Shown here in pieces: positions 30,919 through 38,052 of a stretch of DNA of 64,000 bases (position 1 is the first letter of the stretch; each line of letters starts with the position of its first letter). The translations under genes were made by a program, and so were the position numbers. Source of the stretch: Stappia indica (GTDB lineage Bacteria > Pseudomonadota > Alphaproteobacteria > Rhizobiales > Stappiaceae); assembly GCF_020177335.1 (NCBI RefSeq), contig NZ_JAIVMG010000001.1, forward strand, positions 62,001 to 126,000, read 5' to 3'. The notes under the pieces were generated by a model. That model ran no database searches. It saw nothing but the letters and a program-made list of their open reading frames with translations, and was not told the origin of the DNA.

Positions 30919-32004
30919 GTGATTTTCAAAAAACGCTCCTATGCCTCGGTTTTTACCGCCATGCTTCTGGCGACCAGCACGCTTGTTTCTTCTGTGGCGG
31001 ATGCCTGTACCCGCTTCGTCTATCATGGTGCCGGCGATGAGGTGATCACCGCGCGCTCAATGGACTGGAAGGTGGATGTCGGCACCAATCTCTGGGTGTT
31101 CCCACGGGGCATGGCCCGCACCGGAGAGGCGGGGGCGAACTCGCTCCAGTGGACATCGAAATACGGAAGCGTGATCGCGTCCGGCTATGACATCTCGACC
31201 ACCGATGGCATGAACGAGGCGGGACTTGTCGCCAATGTGCTGTGGCTGGTGGAATCCTCCTATCCGCAGGAGCGTGGTGAAAAGCCGGGCCTGACCATCG
31301 CGGCATGGGCGCAATACGTGCTCGACAATTTCGCGACGGTTCAGGAGGCGGTCGATGCGCTGGCCTCGGAACCCTTCACCATCGTGACGGACAAGGTTCC
31401 GGGCGAAGAGCGGCTGGCCACCTTGCATCTGTCACTGTCCGATGCCACTGGCGACAGCGCCATCATCGAATATATCGACGGCAAGCAGGTGATCCATCAC
31501 AGCCGCGACTATGATGTGATGACCAATTCCCCGGCTTTCGAGAAGCAGCTTGTCTTGAGCGAATACTGGACGCAGATCGGCGGTACGGTGATGCTGCCGG
31601 GGACAAATCGCGCGTCTGACCGCTTCGCCCGCGCCACCTTCTACGTGAATGCGATCCCGAAGAGCGAAGACCCGGTCGAGGCCATTGCCAGCGCCTTCAG
31701 CGTGATCCGCAATGTCTCGGTGCCCTATGGCATCTCCACCCCCGACCAGCCGAATATCTCGTCGACGCGCTGGCGCACCGTGTCGGACCAGAAGCGCAAG
31801 CTGTATTTCTTCGAATCCGCGCTCACCCCCAATACCTTCTGGGTCGATCTGAAGAAGCTGGATTTCTCGAAAGAGGCCGGCAAGGTGCTGAAGCTCGACC
31901 TTGGCCCCAATCAGTCCCTGACCTATTCGGGCGTCGCCAATGATCAGTTCAAGGAAGCAAAGCCTTTCAAGTTCCTTGGAACAGGCGGTGTGACCGGGGA
32001 GTGA
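30919..32004 (+). CDS. Choloylglycine hydrolase / penicillin V acylase family Ntn-hydrolase
   Basis: 361 residues from a GTG at 30919, chosen because a signal peptide starts there (FKKRSYASVFTAMLLATSTLVSSVADA). The longer frame runs through norF. Cleavage after ADA would expose Cys30 (ACTRFVYHG), the N-terminal nucleophile of this family, followed by ARSMDWKVD and DGMNEAGLVAN, as in bile salt hydrolases and penicillin V acylases. These enzymes split linear amides, and Gram-negative members often act on acyl-homoserine lactones. The gene stands alone 164 bases after norF, so a link to denitrification is not shown. The substrate is unknown. Confidence 0.85.
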   Translation: MIFKKRSYASVFTAMLLATSTLVSSVADACTRFVYHGAGDEVITARSMDWKVDVGTNLWVFPRGMARTGEAGANSLQWTSKYGSVIASGYDISTTDGMNEAGLVANVLWLVESSYPQERGEKPGLTIAAWAQYVLDNFATVQEAVDALASEPFTIVTDKVPGEERLATLHLSLSDATGDSAIIEYIDGKQVIHHSRDYDVMTNSPAFEKQLVLSEYWTQIGGTVMLPGTNRASDRFARATFYVNAIPKSEDPVEAIASAFSVIRNVSVPYGISTPDQPNISSTRWRTVSDQKRKLYFFESALTPNTFWVDLKKLDFSKEAGKVLKLDLGPNQSLTYSGVANDQFKEAKPFKFLGTGGVTGE

Positions 32005-32056
32005 TCCCAGTCAGAAGCGGACGTGGCGTCGCCGGAGACGGCGGCCACGTCTGCCG

Positions 32057-32644
32057 TTAGAGCGTTTCCGCCTCCGGGCGGAAGGCCGCGGCGAAGGGGG
32101 CGGGCAGATCGAACTCCGCCAGCACCCGCGCCCGGCCCTCGTCGGACATCTTGCGCGCGGTGCGGGTGACGATCCGCAGGAGTTCCTCCGGGTCGCGCCC
32201 GTCGGCGAAGGGCGAGAAGTACCAGCGCAGGAAGACGAAACAGATCACGTCCTCAAGCTGCTGGACCTCCGGGTCGCGCTTGATGCCTTCCTTGCGCAAC
32301 ATGCGGCCGCTGCGGGCGATTTCCTCGTCATCGTAGCCGGCGTCGGCCATGATGCCGGCCACCCGTTCGGCATGGCGTCGTCCCTGTTCCTTACGCCAGG
32401 CGAGATAGCCGGGCCGGCCTTGCGGATAGCTGTCACGGGAGAGGGTCCAGCGCTCCACATGCTGGCCCCGGGCGGCGATGCGCAGCACTTCCGAGGCGTG
32501 CGGAAACAGCCGCTCCAGCTCCGCGCTCATGCGCTCGCCATAGACGAGGGCGGCCGGGCGGCCGTCTTCCTGGGTCGGGTCGGCGGCATTGGCCGCGTCG
32601 ATGGCGGCAAGGGCGGCGTCAAGGCGGGTGGGATCTTGCGTCAT
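32057..32644 (-). CDS. DUF4202 family protein
   Basis: 195 residues, a DUF4202 member by its segments ARGQHVERWTLSRDSYPQGRPGYLAWRKEQGRRHA and LEDVICFVFLRWYF. The spaced histidines and acidic residues (QHVERW, RRHAE, LEDVICF) suggest an HD-like metal-binding helical fold, but no activity is established. It overlaps the stop of the dnr gene by four bases and so is translated with it. The pairing suggests a role connected with the Dnr regulator or with nitrogen oxide metabolism; that is inference only. Confidence 0.8.
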   Translation of the reverse strand: MTQDPTRLDAALAAIDAANAADPTQEDGRPAALVYGERMSAELERLFPHASEVLRIAARGQHVERWTLSRDSYPQGRPGYLAWRKEQGRRHAERVAGIMADAGYDDEEIARSGRMLRKEGIKRDPEVQQLEDVICFVFLRWYFSPFADGRDPEELLRIVTRTARKMSDEGRARVLAEFDLPAPFAAAFRPEAETL

Positions 32645-33345
32645 TGTCCACGGTTCCAGGCCAGAGCGGTGTCTTCTTCGGCATAGTCGCGCAAGGCCGC
32701 GACATCGGCGATCTCGGCGTAATACTGGCGAATGGTGACGCCATGGTCGCGCAGCTTGGCGAAGGCGCGCGACAGGCTCTCCGGCTTCAGCCCCAGACGC
32801 CCGGCGATCAGCGCCTTGTCGTAGGGCAGGAGCACGGTGCAGGAGCCGTCATCGCGGTCGCACAGTTCCAGCAGGAACTCGGCGACCCGCTGGGCGCCGG
32901 TCTGGGCCTTGAGCTGCTCCACCTGGCCGACCAGGCTGTGCAGGTGGACGAAGGTTGCCGACAGGATCGAGACGGCCACTTCGGGAGACTCGGTGATCAT
33001 CCGCAGGAAGGCATCCGCCTCGATCCGCAGCAAGGTGCAATCGGTGACCGCTTCCGCGCCGACCGGATAGACGTCGTGGCGGAAGGCGACGGCCTCGCCG
33101 AAGCTGCGGCCCTTGGTGAACACGCCGACCACCGCCTCGGTGCCGTTCGGGGCGATGCGGAACAGCTTCACCCACCCCTCGACGACGATGTAGATCGCTT
33201 TGGCGCGTTCGCCTTGCAGGAAGATGGTGGCGCCCCGTTCGAACACGCGGGTATGGGCGCCGGCCAGCAACGCTTCCTGGGCCTGAGCGGGCGCGCTTGC
33301 CAGCAGGAGGGATTGACGGGCGGTTTCTGCGTGTTCGGGTTTCAT
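32641..33345 (-). CDS. dnr: Dnr-type Crp/Fnr family regulator of denitrification
   Basis: 234 residues from the ATG at 33345. The upstream extension of the frame is Arg/Pro-rich and was rejected. The cyclic-nucleotide-type sensor domain has RGATIFLQGERAKAIYIVVEGWVKLFRI and GRSFGEAVAF, followed by a long dimerisation helix and a winged helix with IAGRLGLKPESLSRAFAKLRDHGV. ESLSR in the recognition helix is close to the DNR/NNR pattern that reads TTGAC half-sites. It lacks the N-terminal cysteine set of FNR, so it should sense NO (through heme, as DNR does) rather than O2. It is the obvious candidate for the boxes at 12672, 22951 and 25246. Confidence 0.88.
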   Translation of the reverse strand: MKPEHAETARQSLLLASAPAQAQEALLAGAHTRVFERGATIFLQGERAKAIYIVVEGWVKLFRIAPNGTEAVVGVFTKGRSFGEAVAFRHDVYPVGAEAVTDCTLLRIEADAFLRMITESPEVAVSILSATFVHLHSLVGQVEQLKAQTGAQRVAEFLLELCDRDDGSCTVLLPYDKALIAGRLGLKPESLSRAFAKLRDHGVTIRQYYAEIADVAALRDYAEEDTALAWNRGQ

Positions 33346-33420
33346 GCCTGGGTCTCTGGATGCCTGCGTTTTTTCAGCTGACACCTTGTGCCACAGACCG
33401 GCGGGGCCGCACAGGGGCAA

Positions 33421-33450
33421 CGTGCATTGCGGGGGCAATTGCCTTGCACG
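33421..33450. repeat. Inverted repeat upstream of dnr
   Basis: CGTGCA (33421-33426) and TGCACG (33445-33450) form an inverted pair that encloses the palindrome GGCAATTGCC (33434-33443). It lies about 75 bases upstream of the dnr start and about 100 bases past the fmdB-like stop. It could be an operator for dnr or a structure at the end of the preceding mRNA. No FNR-type box is seen here. Confidence 0.35.
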
Positions 33451-33547
33451 GATGCAGAGCAGAGAAGCGGGCAGCGAAATGGAGGCGGCCGGGCGCGGCG
33501 CGCATGCGGAGGCGATGGCGCCGCGTCCGACCGGGGTCAATGGCCCA

Positions 33548-33850
33548 TCAGTGGCCGATCATCCATTTGTGCCGGGTCGGGGTCGGCTTCTGCGGCCCGA
33601 CCTTGCACAGCGCGCAGCCGCAGCCGGCAAGGTGGCTTCTCTTGACCACCTTGGGTTCGCTACCGCTCTTTTCCGAACGCGACATGGCCCGGCGCAAGGT
33701 GGTGTTCATCAGGTTGAGACGCGGCGCCGCCACGTCCCGGGCGCTGGGTTCGCTGCAGGCGGGGCAAGCGCAGGCATTTGCGGCGTTGCTCATCGTTTCC
33801 CAACTGTCGAAGGGGCCGCATTCTTCGCAGATGTAGTTGTAAAGAGGCAT
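33548..33850 (-). CDS. fmdB: FmdB-family zinc-ribbon protein
   Basis: 100 residues starting at MPLYNYICEECG (ATG at 33850). The N-terminal zinc ribbon has C-x2-C (CEEC) and CACPAC, as in FmdB proteins found with formamidase genes and thought to regulate or assist them. The C-terminal part has a further cysteine group (AGCGCALCK) and a basic tail. It follows the AmiS/UreI-like gene by 68 bases. The function of FmdB is not firmly known. Confidence 0.85.
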   Translation of the reverse strand: MPLYNYICEECGPFDSWETMSNAANACACPACSEPSARDVAAPRLNLMNTTLRRAMSRSEKSGSEPKVVKRSHLAGCGCALCKVGPQKPTPTRHKWMIGH

Positions 33851-33918
33851 ATTTGTCTCCTGTCCTTTCATTCAGGGATCAGGGCGGGGGAGCGCGGCCG
33901 CCGCCCGGTCCGGTCAGC

Positions 33919-34431
33919 TCACAGCAATCCATCCAGAAGCAGGTATCCGGGCATCCAGCCGGTGACGATGCCGGCGACCAGTGTCAGAAGCGCCGTTGGC
34001 CGCAGCACCGGTTTTTGCAGGCCCAGCAGCAGGAAATACATGAACCAGAGCACGGCCCAGATCGCCCAGTTGAGGCCCAGCCAGACATCGGTGAAGGACT
34101 GGGCGGAGCTCAGCCCCTGGATGGCGACCGGCACGACGGTGATGGCCACGAACAGGCTGAACCAGCCGAGACCGCGGCCGTCGACGGCAACGACCCGGTT
34201 GTAAGCAACCCAAAGGTAGGTGGTGGTGAACAGCAAGGTGAGGGCGCCGGCCTTGACCGACGCGGCGTCCGCTGCGCTACCGAACAGCGAACTGAAGGCG
34301 ACGGCGAGGGTGGCGACCCCCGAGACGACATTGATGACGACGATCTCGCGATCCTCGATCTTGCCGAGGAGCCAGAGCCCGTTGAGAAACAGAACGGCGC
34401 CGACGTACAAAAGTGCAAACCCGAGCAGCAT
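33919..34431 (-). CDS. AmiS/UreI-family short-amide or urea channel
   Basis: 170 residues, six to seven hydrophobic helices, with the AmiS/UreI segments LLGFALLYVGAVLFLNGLWLLG, TYLWVAYNRVVAVDGRGLGWFSLFVA and WAIWAVLWFMYFLLLGL. Proteins of this family let urea or short aliphatic amides enter the cell. Between formamidase and FmdB, formamide or another small amide is the likely cargo. Hexameric pore formation is known for UreI; here it is assumed from family. Confidence 0.9.
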   Translation of the reverse strand: MLLGFALLYVGAVLFLNGLWLLGKIEDREIVVINVVSGVATLAVAFSSLFGSAADAASVKAGALTLLFTTTYLWVAYNRVVAVDGRGLGWFSLFVAITVVPVAIQGLSSAQSFTDVWLGLNWAIWAVLWFMYFLLLGLQKPVLRPTALLTLVAGIVTGWMPGYLLLDGLL

Positions 34432-34460
34432 GGGCGGTTCCCCCCAAGTGGCGGGCTCGA

Positions 34461-34478
34461 CCGGGGTTCGCCCCCCGG
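34461..34478 (-). other. GC-rich hairpin between fmdA and the amide channel gene
   Basis: GGGG (34463-34466) and CCCC (34471-34474) close on TTCG, with an outer CC/GG pair past a two-base bulge. It sits in the 84-base gap between the formamidase stop and the channel start and may slow transcription or stabilise the fmdA message. There is no T-run. Confidence 0.35.
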
Positions 34479-34515
34479 CCGGCTCGCTTGTTGTTCTGGG
34501 TGTTTGGACGAAGCG

Positions 34516-35742
34516 TCAGCTCGCCTTGGCGACATCCGCGCCGAAGACCTGCCGTGTCGGGCCGGTCGAGTTCGGGTTGATGTCGAAGTCGAAGATGCCT
34601 GTCGGGATCGCCAGGGTGGCGCAGACATTCGGGATATCGACAATGCCGGCGATGCGCCCCTCCACTGGCGCGGTGCCGAGGATCATGTAGGCCTGCTCGC
34701 CCGAGTATCCGAATTTCATCAGGTATTCGATGGCGTTGAGACAGGCGCGCCGGTAGGCGACATGGGCGTCGAGATAGTACTGTTCGCCCGTATGCTCATC
34801 GACCGAGATGCCTTCGAAGATCAGATAGTCGTCGAAATGCGGGTCGATCGGGCTCGGCTTGAAGATCGGGTTGACCACGCCGTATTTGGCCATGCCGCCC
34901 TTGATGACATCGACGCTGATGTCGATCCAGCCAGCCATCTCGATGGCGCCGCAGAAGGTGATTTCGCCATCGCCCTGGGAGAAGTGGATGTCGCCCATGG
35001 AAAGGCCGCCGCCCTTCACATAGACCGGGAAATAGACCTTGGAGCCGCGCGACAGGTTCTTGATGTCGCAGTTGCCGCCATGTTCGCGCGGCGGCACGGT
35101 GCGCCAGGCTTCCTCTGCCGCCTTTCGGGCCGCATCGCCGGTGAGCTGGCCCATCAGCGCGGTGTCGGCATAGGGCAGGGCGGCGAGCGGCGGCACCCGG
35201 TTGGGATCGGTGGCGACCAGTTCCGCCTCGCGCCGGTTGGCCTCGGCCAGGAGCTTGTGATCGGGCAGGCAGCCGATCAGGCCGGGGTGGATGATGCCCG
35301 GATAGCGGACGCCGGGAATGTGCCGGGAGGTGGTGTAGATGCCCTGGAAATCCCAGCAGGACTTGCTGGCGTTCGGATAGTGCTCGGTCAGGAAGCCGCC
35401 GCCGTTTTCCTTGGCGAACAGGCCGTTGAAGCCCCATTCGGAATCCGGCTTGGCGCCAAGGTCGAGAATGTCGACCACGAGCAGATCGCCCGGCTCCGCG
35501 CCTTCGAACCCGAACGGTCCGCTGAGGTAGTGCACCCGCGTCAGATCGACGTCGCGAATGTCGTTGGCGCTGTCGTTGTTACCGATCTGGCCACCGGTCC
35601 AGTCGTGACATTCAACGCGGATCACCTCGTTCCGCTTGAAGGTTTCGACGAGGGGGATGTCCGGATGCCATCGGTTGTGCGTCTTGATATCCTGATCTTC
35701 CGGCGCCTTGTTCAGGTCGACCGAAAATACTGTCTTGGGCAT
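34516..35742 (-). CDS. fmdA: Formamidase (FmdA/AmdA family)
   Basis: 408 residues from the ATG at 35742, preceded by GGAGGAGGAG. The sequence follows FmdA throughout: HNRWHPDIPLVETFKRNEVIRVECHDWTGGQ, YLSGPFGFEGAEPGDLLVVDILD, PGIIHPGLIGCLP, GGNCDIKNLSRGSKVYFPVYV and MGDIHFSQGDGEI. The enzyme hydrolyses formamide to formate and ammonia in the cytoplasm. Channel and FmdB genes follow on the same strand. The upstream region carries OmpR-type direct repeats, and the adjacent two-component genes probably control it. Confidence 0.95.
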   Translation of the reverse strand: MPKTVFSVDLNKAPEDQDIKTHNRWHPDIPLVETFKRNEVIRVECHDWTGGQIGNNDSANDIRDVDLTRVHYLSGPFGFEGAEPGDLLVVDILDLGAKPDSEWGFNGLFAKENGGGFLTEHYPNASKSCWDFQGIYTTSRHIPGVRYPGIIHPGLIGCLPDHKLLAEANRREAELVATDPNRVPPLAALPYADTALMGQLTGDAARKAAEEAWRTVPPREHGGNCDIKNLSRGSKVYFPVYVKGGGLSMGDIHFSQGDGEITFCGAIEMAGWIDISVDVIKGGMAKYGVVNPIFKPSPIDPHFDDYLIFEGISVDEHTGEQYYLDAHVAYRRACLNAIEYLMKFGYSGEQAYMILGTAPVEGRIAGIVDIPNVCATLAIPTGIFDFDINPNSTGPTRQVFGADVAKAS

Positions 35743-36130
35743 GGAAGCTCCTCCTCCGGTTAGTCTCAAAGACGGGAGGAGCCTGCCGCAGCCGTCATCC
35801 CCCCCAGGATCGCCATCCGCATTCCGTCTTTGTGCGGGATTGCGAACCGTGCGGGGCAAGGTTAGGCAGCTTGTGTAATTCCACTGTGGGCGATGATCGG
35901 CCGTATTGTAATTTTTTGTAATCAAGCCAAGGGGTTAAGGGTGTGTTCGTGCAGTGGGTTGAGCCCCTGTTTCGTCTTTCCGATCAATGATTTGTATTAT
36001 TTTTCTAAGGCCGCGCCTTCGCCGTGGTGCGGCAATCGGCTCTCCCTCCCAATAGTTGCGGGGGAGCCTGCGACAAATACCGATGCTGAAGCGCTCGACC
36101 GGCGGCGGGAAATGCGCTTATCGTATCGCC
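35743..36130. other. Divergent control region between fmdA and the OmpR-type regulator
   Basis: No gene is seen in these 388 bases. The part from about 35860 to 36010 is AT-rich for this genome and holds two copies of TTGTAAT at a 10-base step (35906-35922) plus a related TGTGTAAT at 35872-35879. An in-frame ATG at 36083 could lengthen the regulator gene, but a coding role for the intervening sequence is not evident. Confidence 0.55.
35906..35922. promoter_or_regulatory. Tandem direct repeats resembling an OmpR-type binding site
   Basis: TTGTAAT occurs at 35906-35912 and again at 35916-35922, start to start 10 bases, the spacing at which OmpR/PhoB-type regulators bind as tandem dimers. It lies about 164 bases upstream of fmdA and 209 bases upstream of the OmpR-type gene, between the two divergent starts. 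A related half-site is at 35872. Confidence 0.5.
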
Positions 36131-36865
36131 ATGCAGAGCGAAGAAACACGATCCCGCATACTCGTCGTCGATGATGACCGGCTGTTGTGCAATTTCCTGC
36201 AGAAGTTCCTGTCGGGCGAGGGCTACGGTGTTGCCTGTGCCAATGAAGGGCGGGAGATGCGGCGGGCGCTGGCCGACCAGCCGTTCGATCTGGTGATTCT
36301 CGACCTGACCTTTTCCTCCGGCGACGATGGCATCACGCTGGCGCGTGCCTTGCGGGCGCAATACGATTTCCCGGTGATCGTTCTGTCGGGCAAGAGCACC
36401 ACCATCGACAAGGTGGTCTGCCTGGAACTGGGCGCGGATGACTACATCACCAAGCCGTTCGAGCCGCGCGAGTTGCTGGCGCGGGTGCGCTCGGTGCTGC
36501 GCCGGGCGGTGCGGCGGATCGAGCCGGCGGCAAACGGGGAGGCGGTGGTCGCGCCGATGTGTTTCGCCGGCTGGCGGCTCGACCCGACCTGCTATCAGTT
36601 GAAGTCGCCGGAGGGTGAGGCGGTCCGGCTGACCAGCCAGGAGTTTCAGGTTCTGACAGCACTGGTGCAGCGGCGCGGCCGCATCCTGTCGCGCGAGCAG
36701 ATCCTGGAGATCGTCGCCAACCGCAACTGGACCCCCTATGACCGCAGCATCGACGTGCTGATCGGCAAGATCCGTCGCAAGCTCAACGACAATGCCCGCG
36801 AGATGCAGTTCATCAAGACCATTCGCGGCATCGGCTACATGTTCGCGCCGCCCGAAGGGCACTGA
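36131..36865 (+). CDS. OmpR-family response regulator
   Basis: 244 residues from the ATG at 36131; an ATG 48 bases upstream is an alternative, and neither has a strong ribosome site. The receiver domain has VDDD at the start, the phosphoacceptor Asp58 (VILDLTF) and Lys108 (YITKPFE). The C-terminal winged helix ends with DVLIGKIRRKLND and IKTIRGIGYMF, as in OmpR/PhoB regulators. It diverges from fmdA, and its 3' end overlaps the 3' end of the hybrid kinase gene by 31 bases. It probably receives phosphate from the permease-kinase or the hybrid kinase. Confidence 0.9.
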   Translation: MQSEETRSRILVVDDDRLLCNFLQKFLSGEGYGVACANEGREMRRALADQPFDLVILDLTFSSGDDGITLARALRAQYDFPVIVLSGKSTTIDKVVCLELGADDYITKPFEPRELLARVRSVLRRAVRRIEPAANGEAVVAPMCFAGWRLDPTCYQLKSPEGEAVRLTSQEFQVLTALVQRRGRILSREQILEIVANRNWTPYDRSIDVLIGKIRRKLNDNAREMQFIKTIRGIGYMFAPPEGH

Positions 36866-38052
36866 ACCGCGCGCGGCAGATAGAGGCTGATGCGGGTGCC
36901 GCGCCCCGGGCCGCTGTCGATGGCAAGGCGCCCGCCCGAGCCGCGCACGAAATTCTCCACCATCGGCAGCCCAAGGCCGCAGCCTTCGCCCGGCGGTTTG
37001 GTGGTGAAGAGCGGATCGAGCGCGCGGGCCCGCACCGCCGGGCTCATGCCCTCGCCGCTGTCGGCGACCGAGATCACCACATAGTCCCCGGGGACCAGGT
37101 CGGTCGGGCCATGATGTCCGTCGATGCCGAGCCGGACGTTGCGGGCCTCGAAATCGAGGGTGCCGCCGGTGGGCATGGCATCGCGCGCGTTGAGCGCCAG
37201 GTTGAGCAGGCTCGTTTCCAGCCGTCCGGGCAGGAGTTCGACCGGGGAAAGCCCGTCCTCCATGCGCAGGCGGATGACGAGCGTATCCCCCAAGGTGCGT
37301 TCGAGCATGCGGATGAGAGCGGGAAGCTCTTCGTCCAGCCGGACCAGGCCGATGTTTTCCGATGGCGCGGCGCCGAAGCCGAGAAGCCGGGTGGTCAGGT
37401 CGGATCCGGACCGGGTGGCGGCGAGCGCGTCGGCGACCAGCTCCGCCAGCTCCGGCTGGTGCCGCACCCGCTCTTCCAGCAGGCGCAGATTGCTGAGCTG
37501 AACGGCGAGGATGTTGTTGAAGTCATGGGCAATGCCGCTGGTCAGTTGCCCCATCGCCTCCATGCGCTGCTTCTGGCTCAGCCTTGCGGCGGCCAGCGCC
37601 TTGTCCTTGAGGAGCTGGATGCGTTCAAAGCAGCGGTTCAAGGTGGCGAGCAGATCCTCGCAGTGGAACGGCTTCATCAGGTAGTCGTAGGCGCCGGCCT
37701 GCAGCGCCTCGACCGCCGTTTCGACCGAGGCGTAGGCGGTGATCATCACGCAGACGAGGTCCGGGTCCTTCTTGCGCAGGGCCCGCACCACCTCGATGCC
37801 ATCGCCGGTGCCAAGCCGCACGTCGACAAGTGCAACGGAGACCGATTGCCGGTCGATCAGGCCAAGGGCGGTCTCGCCGTCATGGGCCTGAAACACCCGG
37901 TAGTCTTCGAGTTGCAGCAGGCCGGCGAGGCTTGCGGCGAAATCCGTGTCGTCATCGACGATCAGCAGCGCTCGCCCGCTGGTGCCGTGGCCCTCCTCAC
38001 CGGGTCGGTTGTCCTCCTGTCCTGTCATGTTGCCATCCTCCGGTTGGCTCAT
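36835..38052 (-). CDS. Receiver-histidine kinase hybrid, soluble
   Basis: 405 residues without membrane helices. An N-terminal receiver domain (Asp77 in ALVDVRL, Lys127 in LMKPF) is followed by a linker helix and a kinase with the H-box GIAHDFNN (His176). N, G1 and G2 boxes are visible as NLALNARDAM, DSGEGM and GCGLGLPMV. Such proteins take phosphate from an upstream kinase on the receiver and control their own kinase output. It overlaps the permease-kinase gene by four bases, so the two form an operon and likely one relay. The HDFNN H-box places it in the HPK4 kinase class. Confidence 0.88.
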   Translation of the reverse strand: MSQPEDGNMTGQEDNRPGEEGHGTSGRALLIVDDDTDFAASLAGLLQLEDYRVFQAHDGETALGLIDRQSVSVALVDVRLGTGDGIEVVRALRKKDPDLVCVMITAYASVETAVEALQAGAYDYLMKPFHCEDLLATLNRCFERIQLLKDKALAAARLSQKQRMEAMGQLTSGIAHDFNNILAVQLSNLRLLEERVRHQPELAELVADALAATRSGSDLTTRLLGFGAAPSENIGLVRLDEELPALIRMLERTLGDTLVIRLRMEDGLSPVELLPGRLETSLLNLALNARDAMPTGGTLDFEARNVRLGIDGHHGPTDLVPGDYVVISVADSGEGMSPAVRARALDPLFTTKPPGEGCGLGLPMVENFVRGSGGRLAIDSGPGRGTRISLYLPRAVQCPSGGANM

